Shown piece after piece: positions 10,651-22,922 of a stretch of DNA of 64,000 nt (the first letter of the stretch is position 1; the number at the start of each line of letters is the position of its first letter). Origin of the DNA: Apostichopus japonicus. Taxonomy: Eukaryota; Echinodermata; Holothuroidea; Aspidochirotida; Stichopodidae. A program made the position numbers and the translations under genes. The notes beneath the pieces were generated by a model. The model did no database searches. It worked only from the letters and a program-made list of their open reading frames with translations, and was not told the DNA's origin. The DNA lies in assembly GCF_037975245.1 (NCBI RefSeq), contig NC_092569.1, positions 36,188,168-36,252,167 on the forward strand. The letters are read 5' to 3'.

Positions 10651-11929
10651 TATTCATTAGCGTGCACAGGATTTCAAAAGTAGAGGAGAGGGGAGGGGGA
10701 GGGAGTCAAAATATCCCCTGACTGATTAACTTCAATGGGGATGGAATTTTGTGGAAGGGCCCGAGGTGAATAGAGCTTTTTTTAAATAAAGGGGGAGCTG
10801 AACTTGGGACATTGTGGCCGACCCCTATAAAGGGGGTAAAGGGGTCCGCCGCTCAGAATTGTTTTATATAAGTTTTAAACGTCAAATGAATGGATGCATA
10901 TCTATGTAACTCTAAGTACGGTACAATATTTTTAATTAATAAATTATAATAAACTCCAAAGTTCCTCCGACTGAGTTAGGTAGTGACTTGAATCTTTACG
11001 TGCTAGGCGCAAATGTAAATCAAGTATTTTATAAACGAAATGGTGCTGTCGTTGTGTCATTGACGCCAACTTTCATGTATAACTAGGGTATTAGGGGTCC
11101 ACTTTCAGAAACGGCTTAGAAAGTTAGAATTCAAGCGGTGAATTCTGAGACATATTTAGACCAAAATTAAGGTTTTAAAAGTAACTCGAAACGGAGGGTT
11201 GCAATAATAAATAATAATAAATGTGCCCGACTGATTAAAGTAGGGACCTGCGCTATTACGGGATGGGCTGCAGAGGCGAACGATAATGGAAGGGTAGTTG
11301 CCCTTGCGTCATTGTAGCTATCTACTGTGTTGGCGGTTGAGTGGTGCCCCCTCGCTCAGAGAGAAGAAAATTAGGCCTAAAGTGATGAATTCTGACGCAC
11401 ATTATAAGTTATAGGTCTATTGATGTAGCTCTAATACATACTTTGTGTCAGATTAAAAAAAAGAAAGACGTTACCCCCGTAGTAGCGTTTCCTTTTCTTC
11501 CTTTACAAATGGTCAAAATACCTAGACTGAGCCATGCCCCACCCCCAACTCCCGACTGACGATCATAAGTAGTTGTCGTGATGCATTTGATTTACTCCTT
11601 TATCTTAAATACATTTATTTTAAAACACAAGAAATCATATTTATAAAGAAACAGAAAACATTTTCAACAACCTGTTCTCGGTATAACATCACCTTCTTGA
11701 CTCGCTTGTCGCATGACTGATAAAAACTGCCAAATATATGAGGCAAATTTAAAATTAGTCACCGGCTTAACTATAGTTATGCATAGAACCGATGTTTAAT
11801 ACTTTCGGCTCATTTTTATTCAGTTTTCTAAATGGATGTCAGAGGTTTATTAATTCAAATACATTCACCGAATGTACCATTTTTCATTTTAGCTTCCAAC
11901 ACAAGTTGTTCGTTAACTGTGGAACCATT
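10650..11929. other. Upstream region of B1, duplicated upstream of B2
   Basis: Aligns with 45296-46585 over its whole length, including GTGCCCGACTGATTAAAGTA and the last 150 bp before the start codon. A TTTTTCATTTTAG pyrimidine tract plus AG lies 38 bp before the start codon in both B genes and could be the acceptor of a 5' UTR intron. Unlike the A genes I see no clear TATA box. No gene is seen. Confidence 0.55.
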
Positions 11930-13894
11930 ATGGATGTTCAAAAAGGCTACTGTTGGCGATGTAATCAATCTTTACGGGGTGCGCCGAAGAAATGTACCTC
12001 TTGTGCGACAGCTGAGTATTGCAGTACGTTTTGCCTCGGTGACGACAGGGTTCGACATGAGAGTGTAGAATGCCCCAATTGGTCGGCCAAACCATGTGGA
12101 AGTTGTAAGAAAATCGGAGCAACATGTGAGGTTGGTATTGTTTCGGCATGTTACATGTTTTTTTAAAATCTTTTTCTGTTCAAAGCCAAACGAAGATTGC
12201 GATTTAACATATAAATGGCTTCATGTACGCGGGTGACTAATAAGTTCGGACGGTTGTCAGAATAGACACATTTGCGACAATCATTGCAATTGCCGAGAAA
12301 ATAAAACGCGATTTGCACTCATAAAAGATGTTTGGATGCTCGTCACAATTGGGCTGTTCGTCTCCCCCAAACAATTATTATTTATACAGACGTAAGAGAT
12401 TGTCAGATAAGGATTTTGGACGTGTTCGTTATTCAACTGAGAATATGTCAATCAGCTTTTCTAGTGATACACAATGCATTAAATAGGCTAAATTAACGTG
12501 CTCTGTTAATGTGTGGAATAATAATAAAGATCCATCCGTATGAATGCATGGATGATCTGAATATTTAATGTACAACCAAACATTCGTTCTCGTAACGTTT
12601 ATTCCAAGCAGTTTTATTGAACAAGTGTAAGAGCGTGTTGTTGTTCTAGGATTGCAGCAAATCTTTGATCTTCCTATTTCTTTAACAGTGCTGTGGGTGT
12701 TTATCGATCATGTACTGCAATGATACTTGCCAAAAGTTACACTGGGAGAGCCACAAGCGTGATTGCGTCAGGTGGAAGAAAAAAGCCAAGAATCTCGCAT
12801 CCATACTGCTATTATCCAGCACGCAGGACTATCCGTTTTATTTTAGTAATTCATTTGCGAATGACCTCTTGAACTTGGAGAGTAACGAAATGAAAGACAA
12901 AAATGATTTAGAGTCCGCCCGACAAGATTACAGCATTTTACTTCCTGCTTGCGGTGACCTACGTCAGATGATCCAGACGGTGTATTCACTCCCTGTAAAC
13001 TTCACTGGTAGTCTGAAGTTTGTTTTGAATGATATTGACCCGTTCGTCATGGCCAGAAATTTCCTGCTACTCTATATGATAAGTTCATCTACCGAGGTCC
13101 TCGCTCCAAAGATTGCATCCATTTGGTTATCACTCCATCTCTCTGAGGAAGAGTACACCCTACTCCGTGCATCGCTCCATAGACTCATAGAGATGGACGC
13201 CACTCGGTTCAAAGAAAGCACGAGCGATGTAGTTGATGTCAGCGCGCATTCATACAACGCAATGCGTGAAGTTTGGATGAGATGGGGAAAACTGCAGTGT
13301 CATAAAGGCAGTAAGGATTGTATCAAGTTGGAAGAAGAGAGACAAAATATGGTTCCACCAGACGAGGAATCAAGATCCAGTGTTAAGTCATACGTATGTC
13401 AAGTTCCAAGGCGTCACGCTGCATCCATTGATAAATGGTTCTCTGATGGCGTTATAATGGCAAAGGACACTCCAAAAGACATACTACCCTATTACAACTA
13501 CACATTCACCGGTCGGAGAGTTGGACAAAGTTTCTTTGCAGGAACCAATATTCCTTCAGATATAACATTTAATTACTGTGTCAATGATGATTGCGTCCCT
13601 TTCCGGATGTGGGACTATCTAGACATGATCAAGAACGAAGACCACGACTCCGTCACAGAAATGTGTCATGCGTTTACCACCAAATGTGTTACCATAACAA
13701 CGAACATGATCAAGCAAAGAAGGATGAAGTTGGGAATTTATATTTCAGACTTCTTGAGACTTCAACCGCTTTTACCCCGCAATGCTCAATTCGACCGCAT
13801 ATTTGCCTCAAATTTAATTGACTACCACAAAATATCTGTCGTGTTGGAGACGCCTAGAACTAGACTTACAGATTATATTACTTTTATCAGTTAG
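11930..13894 (+). pseudogene. B1: 3'-truncated double MYND / DUF4470 gene
   Basis: Exons are 11930-12130 and 12689-13894 (GAG|GTTGGT donor, TTTAACAG acceptor, phase 0). The product would be 468 aa against 611 in B2. Both zinc fingers keep all ligands (C8, C11, C22, C25, C31, C35, H43, C48; C56, C59, C68, C71, C77, C81, H89, C93), and the ILLPACGDLR and NDID motifs are present. Homology to B2 ends abruptly at 13852 after GTGTTGGAGACG. The next 13 codons and the stop come from unrelated DNA, so the HAVLLTET strand and the whole C-terminal ~145 residues are missing. No other disabling change is visible upstream, so truncation looks recent. A shortened protein could still be made. Confidence 0.8.
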
Positions 13895-16680
13895 TGTGTA
13901 ATTCAATGGGGCCTGTAATAGGCGTATGCTGCTTTCAGTGAACTTTCGCAGAACTAGTTGCTCCTAAACTTTACGTTCAGTTTGTCTTGTCAGGGGTCGC
14001 GTCGAAAGTAAGATATTTTCATCCTGCAAGTACATTGATATTTCAGTAGGTTTGTGACCATTAAAGATTAATATTCACTAAAAGTTATGCTGTTTGCTTT
14101 ACTGTCTACAAGGAATTAGCCTTAATTTACGTTTGGCCCTAATCATGAGTGTGCCTCATGTTTATTCAGTGTGTGAGGTCATGCCCTCTGTTTGGTCATT
14201 TCTGCATGTGGCATTGAGAGTTCCATGGACCTCACTTGCATTATACATCTGCGTAGCGTCAGTTGTGTGACCAGATACTTTATAAATACACCTTATACTA
14301 TACAACTTGTGCCAGGGTGTGGCAGCCAGTGCAATCCATGCCGATACTTTGTGAATTTGTCACGGGATTTGCGTTAATATAAAGAGTAAAGGATACTAAA
14401 GAGGTACGTTAATTCTAACTATTGCGGTTTATGGAGTTTTTAATGTGTAATTGTAGAAACTATTTGAGTTGCGTCTTTGAGGTTTGCGTTGTAATTTCTA
14501 GTCTTTATGTGATACTTGTATATTTTGTAATGCTTGCGATTTACTGATTATTTGTGATATATTTGTACGTTAATAGAGAATTTATATATATATTTTGTAG
14601 TTTTCACGGATTGAATAGATGCGTGCGTAAACCAGTAGAAGCCTCAGTGTCCTCCTTACTTGTCTACATGTCTACACCACCACGGCTATATCATGATAAT
14701 ACAGAAGATAGTCAGGTCTAGGCCTTAACAGTATACTGAAGTGAAAATGTCTTACTAGGCATCATAAGTTATACTAGACTGTAGGTTAGGTTGAAGCCTA
14801 TGAACTTGAAGCAGTTTGACATATACCAATTCTTCTTTTTATTAGGGTCTTGATTAAGATACAGCGTCTAGTACTGACTTAGCTTTACACATATTTGTTA
14901 GATGTAGCCTATGTTGTAGTGTTCACTATAATAAGAGCTAGGCCTATGCACCAAAGTAAACTAAGTTGAGTTCTTAGACTAGCTGAACAAATAACTCATT
15001 AAAGTGGGCCTAGTACTGTAACTTAAGATCCTGATTCATTTGAATGTCATGATAAATGATCAAACAAATTCCACAAGTCACATTCTACATGTTTCTTTCC
15101 TTTACGTTTTCTTTAATGGTCAGTTATAGTTTGCAAACATTTGAAGGAAAAAACTGAATGATTTTCTAGTGTCCTCCGATGCACATGCATGTCTATACCC
15201 TCAGTCATAATTTGACTTGATTTATTTGTTTTCTCACAAAAATACAATGTAAGGGAAGTCCTCTAAAAAACCTATACATGGTTTAGCAATGCAGAGGACT
15301 CCCTGTGCAAAGAAAAGAGGTGTTTACAATTAGAAGTATTTACATATTAATTACGTGTCATCTATTTACATATGATATACATTTAAGCATGATGTAAACA
15401 TGATAACGTGATAAACATGATAAATTGAATTATAGCAAATACGTAATAATAATAATATAATAATAAACAAAAAAGATCATTAAAAAAATCAATAAAAAAA
15501 ATAATGAAATGAAATGTGAAACTAACCAAATCCCTTACATTTTGAAAAGCATAACATTTACCTACAAAGAAATGTTATTGTGGTTACACACGTGACTAGT
15601 CATATTGTACTGTAGCGCTAGGCCTAGTCTAAAGTCAATCAAGAATAATTTTAAATACAGTAGTACATAGCCTACAATATTTTTAAGTCAGGTATGATTC
15701 ATACCAAATGAAATTCTTGTGCTCATTCTCATTTCTAACTGGTTACTGTTTACAGTGTTGCCACAGAATCTGACTGTCAGCTTACCAGTACTGTATTCCT
15801 GAATTAACATGGCAGCTCCCATACCCATCAGATGAACACTATGAATGCTTTTCATCAATCTGTATTTATTTGTTTTCATTAGAGAACAGAATTAAATATT
15901 ATTTTCCTTGCTCACTTTCTGTTTTATATTTTAAAGAATAAGAATTTTAACTTGGAAACGTGGACTAGAAACTGAGCTGCTTATGGGACTACTGTAGGGG
16001 AGAGACTTCCCATGGTTTACTTTACTTCATTATTAATGAAAATGTAGTACTTGTGCTTTTCAGTGAAATTGTATGCATAATTCCGTATGCCTACACTTAA
16101 GCAAATATTTCAATATGGTATTAGACGGTAAGATTACCTCTGATTTAAGTAATCTCTATAACGATCGCAGTATTGTACTTCGTTTGCTGCAACTACGTTA
16201 TTACTAAAAGGTTTGTTGTAAATGCATTTAAACTACATGATTACTGATTACTGTTCATTGACTGAAATATTGTAAGAAGAATCTAGATGGTGATAAGAAT
16301 AAGTGTGAATTTGGATAAATTCTAGCATGTTTTTTTTTTCTACAGTTGCATACAATATTTCAGCTGGGACAAACTGATAACCATTAAATACTGTATTCTC
16401 ATGTGATCAATTTCTATGGTTCAGAACATAATGTTTGTGCATCAATTCATTGTTCAAACTCTTTTGCATTTGTACAGTAGTGAACATTTTTGGCATATCA
16501 ATTGGAGTAGCAGCCTACTGTAGCAGTCTTGCTGTACTAGTGGTACATTTTATACTCATTAATGCAAAACTTTAGAAAATACTAGTCATAAAGTCTCTCA
16601 TTTCTTTTTTAATAGAGACAAATGCCCTTTAAGTTTGAAGCATAAAACATGTTTTTTTTTCTATTTGAATAAACATGTAG
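13895..16680. other. Gene-poor stretch
   Basis: AT-rich sequence with short ATAATA and AATAAAAA low-complexity patches (15445-15520). No conserved frame, RNA gene or recognisable repeat end was found. The first exon of the RidA gene below should lie here or beyond, but I could not recognise it. Confidence 0.5.
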
Positions 16681-17748
16681 CCCAGTCGTGATTGATGGAA
16701 AGACAGCATATCTTTCTGGACAGTTGGGATTGGATCCTGACAATAATGTCAAGTTAGTACCAGGAGGCATTGAAGCTGAGACTCGGCAAGTAAGTGCACA
16801 GTACAGGCTCACTGCATGACTCTCTGTATTAATGTAATGCTATTAATTTGATCTAACTTTCATAAATTTGAGTTTCAATAAAGAATATTTTGTAAGATTC
16901 CAGCAATGTAGGCCAATGCCTAATATCTATCAACAACGGTGGCATAAGTTAAGTCATGCCTGTGAAAGTTGATATGAAGGAAATCGATTCACGGAATGTA
17001 CGGAGCAAATTGTCATTAGGGTACTAACTTTAAAGTTAAGTTGTCTAAGAATGAACGTGTTTTATTTTGTGACCTGAATAACTAAAAAGTATAACAACTT
17101 GTGCAGTTACACCCGGAGCTGGAGAGAACAAAGAACTGGTTGAAAAATGTAAATGTTTCCAGAATCACATTGTTATTAGAGAAGTGTGAAAGCTTGAGAG
17201 TAATGCCGCATTTCTGGTACTGTCGCAATTGTAAATTTTACAGTCGACATCCTAAAAAATATTTACGATGACATTTTACATCTATGTAAGTAATCCAAAT
17301 CTGACAAAATTTGCTCAGCTGCTTTGTTCTAGTTACTCAAGGAGTAGTTAGATACTTATTGAGATTCTGCAGAATTACTGAGCCAATGTTCCCAAATTTT
17401 GAGAAACCGTTGGATTATGTAGAACTATTTAAGGCTTGAAGAAATTATTGTCAAAGGAAGACAATTATCCTACATTCTGTACAATTTATTTTCCCACAGA
17501 CGTTTAACAACATTGGCAGATTTCTTCGAAGCCACGGGCTGTCCTATGAAGATGGAGAGTGGAGTTTCTAAAGAAGCATTCAATTTGTTACACATAATAG
17601 ACCAACCTGACCTTGTGAATAAGCTCTGATTTGCAATCAAAATGAAAAAAAAAATCATTCATTTTCCCTTTTCTCCTAGTGGTGAAAGTGACAGTGTTTC
17701 TCACAGATCTCAATGACTTTTCCAAAATGAATGAAGTCTACAGACAGT
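16681..17748 (+). pseudogene. RidA (YjgF/UK114 family) exons, one splice donor lost
   Basis: Three consecutive exons of reactive intermediate/imine deaminase RidA are visible. Exon a, 16681-16789: PVVIDGKTAYLSGQLG, then GLDPDN and VPGGIEAETRQ, with a GTAAGT donor. Exon b, 17500-17554: TFNNIGRFLRSHGLSYED, after a TTTTCCCACAG acceptor. Exon c, 17680-17748: VVKVTVFLTDLNDFSKMNEV then YRQ, with a GTAAGT donor. Frames and phases fit: exon a ends in phase 0 and exon b in phase 1. RidA hydrolyses reactive enamines/imines from PLP enzymes. The donor of exon b reads GAGAGT instead of GT..., so normal splicing to exon c is compromised unless a rare GA-AG intron is used. First and last exons were not found; a remnant or pseudogene is likelier than a working gene. 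Confidence 0.72.
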
Positions 17749-19328
17749 GTAAGTTTGTCTAATTTAACTTAGTAATTTCTTAGTAATCTTAACATCCTTA
17801 TCACCTGCATCATATGCTGACAACTCACTATCAGAGTTGTCTGGTTTGAATTGAACTTTTGCGAAGGTCACCTGCTCTGATACTGTAAGTTTGTAGACCT
17901 ACGGTAGGTTGAATGTTGAGCTTTGAGTTGTGTCTAGTATGTACTCGATTCAATTGAATTCAAGTCAATTTATTTCTGATATGTACATAACTCACTGACA
18001 AAAGAAGTTAGAACAAAAAATTACATAATATTACATACGATGGACTCTAGAAAAAAAGAACACTGTTCGTCAAAGCTAGTGACCGCAAAACAAACAAAAC
18101 AAAAAACACCTGCAGATTGATAGTATGTATCGTATGTTGTTGTGTGGTGCTGTGTAGTTCTCGTATAGCTTTAGTATAGTATACAGTAGATTTGTGACGT
18201 AATGACAGACTGTTGGTGTTCGTTGTGTAATATCTGTGACATTATATCTATGCAAGGCAGTGATTGGCTTGTTGCATATCACTGTACATCAGGATGTATT
18301 AATGTACAAATCAAGAATTCTTCAAATATCTCCTAGAATTGGTGCCAAGTGACTATAACACTATTAGACATATTGATCTCCATATAAGCCAATTATTACG
18401 ACAATTGTTATGTTCGCAAACACAACCAGCTTGTACTAAATTAGAATGAAATATTAAGATTGTCATATTTTTTTTTCTAATTTTAAAGATTTTCCTAGTA
18501 TTGGTAAGTGTTATATGGGTAGCAGTATTTGGAATTTCTCAAGGTGAATTCAGAATTTTACATAGTAATTTTGATGTTAAGTTTCAGGTGCTTAAAAGAA
18601 CATTGAGATCATTGAACAGTCCAACTTGCAGCTCTCTCCATATTTGGAAATGCTTTTATAATGGTTGAAACTTCTCAAGGCACCTTTAGCAAATTCTCAT
18701 GGAAAATACTGTTGAGCTTTAAATAATTGCAAGGTTTCTTCTTTTTTTAGAAAGCTTTGAACGAAGATGTATGAGTAGGGACATAAAATTTGCTAGGAAA
18801 AGATTACAGGAATTATGAAGTTGAAGGTTTACAGTCTTGTTTGAGACCAAAGGCCTCCTCACACAACTCATTGGTTACTTGTCTCACCCAAACACCAAAG
18901 TGTGCACAATTCAAGCAATCATTCCTGGGGCACTACAGTGCACCACATCTACGTGTCCCCTAGGGGAATTCCCATAGGGTGCAGCCACAAACAGGCTCAC
19001 CCAACTAAGTGCCCATTTATACACTTGGGTGAAGAGAGGCAATGGAGATAAAGTTCCCTGCCCAAGCACACAATGTATTAATGATTACGTGTCATATTGA
19101 GCATATTTGATAGATATGCTAATATTCCACTTTTTAATATTCATCAAGATTGATATTCTAACAGCCATTTCTATTCCATTTTCTCTAATATCAACCACCT
19201 GAATCATCATCCCATGGGTTTCTTGCTGAGATGTTTATAAAGAACATTAAAGCTTGAAATGCTCTGGTGTTGAACTGGCCATTTTTCTTAAATCGCTCGG
19301 TTCCATTTCGAACTGTCTAGCTGAATGT
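17749..19328. other. Intergenic, with possible LINE 3' end and an old repeat
   Basis: At about 17945-18110, ATTCAATTGAATTCAAGTCA followed by ATTTATTTCTG resembles the 3' tail of a CR1/L2-type LINE in reverse orientation. At about 18840-19090, a region containing GGCAATGGAGATAAAGTTCC and CTGCCCAAGCACACAA resembles dispersed repeats of marine invertebrates. Both are weak calls. No gene is seen. Confidence 0.3.
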
Positions 19329-20344
19329 TACGAAGACCTAGAGAGAACATGGTAAAATAATATATATTACGTACGTACGTAATATTTATTACGTACGTAC
19401 GTGATAATTTTACGTTCTATACCGAAGATAGTAAGAAGTGGCGGTACGCGGTACGTATATACTGTAACACATTTGTCTGTAACACATTTGTCTACATGCA
19501 AGAAGTCAGAAGTCAAGCTTATGCAGCCTAGAGACTAGTTATACTCAAAAATGCCGGAGACAGATAATTAAGGTACGTTCGTTCGACTAACAGTAACACC
19601 ACAGGTATGCCTGTACTTTAGAAGCCACAATTTTGTGCTGGAACTCATTCCCGGATCATTTGTCCTAGGCTCAATTAATGCATAAATAGGTCTGGCGTAA
19701 GTTAGACCTAGGCCTCACGTTAAGCTTGTGTTCATTGAATCTCACGTGGATAGGTCATGGGCTAGGCCAGTGATAAGGCCTGTGTAGTGTCTATTGCCGC
19801 TGTCGATCCAAGATGATGTTACGGCAACTCCCTGGTAGATCACTTAAACTCCCCAGCCTATGCACATACAGCCAGGGTAATACTAATAGATGGGCGAACG
19901 ATACTATACAAGGTATTTGTTAGAACAACTCCCTGATTGAACTCACATTTAATAGGCTAGGTAAGGGTAGGACAGGACTACCCTACATTACAGATGATTG
20001 TTTGAGGTGTATTTGTAGCCTTGAAATGGATTTTAAAAGTATAAACGTGGAATTGTATGTTGATAATCATATTGTGTAGCCCTCCTGTATCAACAGCTAG
20101 CCCATTTATTATAATAACTACCACGTCCTATACAATTCAATTAAGGTTAGTTACTAATCTCAAATCACTACATGGTATCAGCTAGTATTATTATAAGGTT
20201 AGCCTACTTTACACACAAACCTAACCTAACAAGTTACTAAACGTCAAAGGAGCCTAGTGTTAAAAACCACATAAAATGCCCTGTAGAAAAAAAACCCAAA
20301 CAGAAATAAGACTGACCAACTCAGAGAATTATTCCAAGATTAAA

Positions 20345-20374
20345 TTAGGGTTAGGTTTAGGGTTAGGGTTAGGT
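20345..20374. repeat. Short interstitial telomere-like repeat
   Basis: TTAGGG, TTAGG, TTTAGGG, TTAGGG and TTAGG follow one another, about five imperfect units of the animal telomere hexamer. It is too short to be a telomere and lies inside the 19329-22922 element. Confidence 0.7.
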
Positions 20375-21989
20375 TTTCAAAAAGCATGGCACAAACTATT
20401 AGACTGAAGAAAGCGATTAATCTTCTTTTCATTCTAGTTCGTTAACACACAATTTAATACTTTAATTGTTTCATTCCTTTCCTAGATTGGTGCAAACTGG
20501 AAGAGGTGAAAATGAGAAATTGAGAGAGGCTACCAAGTAACGCAGCTTTGCAATAGTAGAAGGATGTCTTTGGCTTGGAGGATGCACATCAAGAATGTGA
20601 TTGTAGCTGTTTCTATGAGAAACAATTTGATGTTTTGCATTTCAATTCATCTCTCTGTCCACAATTGATAATACCTGTTGGTACAACTTCAATGAAACTT
20701 GCATAGAGATGGCCTGTTATGAAGAGACTTGTGGAAGTGCTCAGGAATTTTATGTCAAAGGTCATTTAGGGGTCGGTTTAGTTAATTGTTTGGAAACGCT
20801 TCTTCCTGAGTCCACGGACGGACATGTGGATGTATGCAAAACGTGATCATAATTGTGGTCATTCGGGCTCGGAGTATATTTCATGTTCAAGGACACTTTG
20901 GTTTATACTCTAACTACTAAACTGTTAGCTCAAAATCTTTTCAAATTAATCTTTCTTGTGATTATAATAAGCTTAACTTAATTACCACTTTCTATTGGAG
21001 TTAAAATAATTTGCACAAGTATGTGAGGTCCAAGGATGAGCTTATTACTAAAACATTAATGGTATCGTTGGAAGCCTAATTATTGTCTTGCAGATGTTCG
21101 GTTTGCCTGTGCAAAGTGGTAAAATATAATTGTAATTAAATAAAATATGAATTAATTACCAATAAGTAAATAATTAAATTAAACAAATCAATTTGGTATT
21201 AGGTCATCCCTATCATCCCTATCATTAACAATGTGAACAAAGATCTTCTAAGACCTTCCTATCTAGTTTAATGGTAGTCAGTATATGCCCCAAATTATAG
21301 CACGCTATAATGGCAAGAAGTTTTCAAAAAGTACCTTCCAATTGTTCTCAGACATTTTTAAGGACACACAAGATGACTGAATAGGAAAATTCCTCAAAGG
21401 TTGTAATAAAAACAGTTTAAGAATTCTGACCAAAGGTGACCACATTTGAATATCTAGCATATTTGGGCTATTACAGCATACCTTTAAAGAAAAGAAGCTA
21501 CTGACACGGGGCTGAATTTGTCGTAACAAAGGTTATTGGGAGAGAGGCTTTGATCAAGTATTTTAAGTAAGAGGTATAGGGTCCATTTCTTGTTCTGTAC
21601 TGAAAATTGTTCAAGTGATTTCCAAGTTGTATCCTTGTGCAAAAGTGCTGATCAATGTCTTGGTATCCCTGTTACATTTCACAGTTGATGTCGAGCAATC
21701 AGAGCTTCAGCATGTAACGATGGTTATGCTGTAAATATGTCCTCAAAAATTTGATTTCAGTATTGCATTTCTTATATTAATTCATTGTATTAATATTTGA
21801 GAAATTAATTAAACTAAATTGCAAAAGTTCACTTATTACTCAAAATTCGAAAGTAATGGAGATGCAAATAAAGTTAGCTATCAGTAACATTGAGGATGTT
21901 GTTTTATAATTTATGTTTGCTTTTTCTCAATTTGAATGCATTGCAACTTAAATGGAGAATAAGGTGAACAAGGAACAAGGAAAGGGGTG

Positions 21990-22690
21990 ATTTAACCAGG
22001 AATGAGGTGGAACATCAGTTTAATATTAACCAGGATAATGGTGACATCAACCAGGAAATGTTGTTTAATTTAACCAGAAAGGGGAGGAACATTCTGTGAT
22101 ATTAACCAGGATAGCATTAGCACCAACCAGGAATGTTGGTTAATTTAACCAGGAAAGAAGTGAAATATTTCATGATATTAACCAGGATAGTATAAGCATC
22201 AACCAGGAAATGTTGGTTAATTTAACCAGGAAAGGGGTGGAACATTTTATGATGTTAACCAGGATAGCATTAGCACTAATCAGGAATGTTGGTTAATTTA
22301 ACCAGGAAAGAGGTGAAATATTTCATGATATTAACCAGGATAGTATTAGCATCAAACAGGAAATGTTGGTTAATATCACAAGGAATGAGGTGAATACCCA
22401 TTGATATTAACCAGGACAGTATTACCATCAACCAGGAAATGTTGGTTAATATCACCAGGAATGAGGTGAATACCCATTGATATTAACCAGGACAGTGTCA
22501 AAATTTCACCACGAAATTTAACCAGGCTTTTCTGGTTACATCTACCAGGATTTTGTTAAAATCTCATTCACCGGGCAACTTGGTGAAAACAACCAGGATA
22601 TATAGGGTAGCATATAAATGCAACTCCTGGTGAAAATTTCACAAGGAACTGGCGAAATTTCACCAGGTTGTTTTTAGAGTGTAGGCCTAT
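21990..22690. repeat. AACCAGGA tandem array ending in a transposon-like terminus
   Basis: AACCAGGA, usually preceded by TT, occurs every 30-45 bp, arranged in a degenerate ~77-bp higher-order unit (TAATTTAACC at 22141, 22218 and 22294). The array ends CACCAGGTTGTTTTTAGAGTG, whose reverse complement starts CACTCTAAAAACA. That resembles the CACTGTAAAAACA end of the 26005-29673 element, which also has a subterminal keyword array. It may be one subterminal region of a second element. Confidence 0.6.
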
Positions 22691-22922
22691 ACGTAGGCCT
22701 TCATGCGTTATAATTATTAAATACGTACGTGATAATCATTACATAAGTACGTAGTAATTATTACGTACGTACGTAATAACACTACGCACGTACGTAGTAA
22801 TTATCACGTACGTACGTAAAACATATCACGTACGTACGTGATATTATAACGTATGTACGTAGTATTATTACGTATGTACGTAATATTTTTTTTTTTAACC
22901 ATGTCCTCTCTAGATCTTCGTA

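Larger units (their letters stand above)
19329..22922. mobile_element. 3.6-kb TIR element with ACGTACGT palindromic ends
   Basis: The left end TACGAAGACCTAGAGAG (19329 onward) is the inverted match of the right end CTCTCTAGATCTTCGTA (ending 22922). About 25 of 28 terminal positions agree, extending through ACATGGT. Inside each end lie A/T runs and then repeats of the self-complementary TACGTACGTACGTA: 2-3 units at 19365-19410 and about 7 at 22720-22885. The interior holds a telomere-like stretch and the AACCAGGA array. There is no transposase-like frame, so it is non-autonomous. I could not define a target duplication, so the superfamily is unknown. Confidence 0.6.

Noticed and set aside
20521-20565. 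Last RidA exon (YQVTQL resembling YQVAAL)
   Set aside because: The match is only a few residues, the next frame does not continue the RidA C-terminus, and it lies inside the 19329-22922 element.
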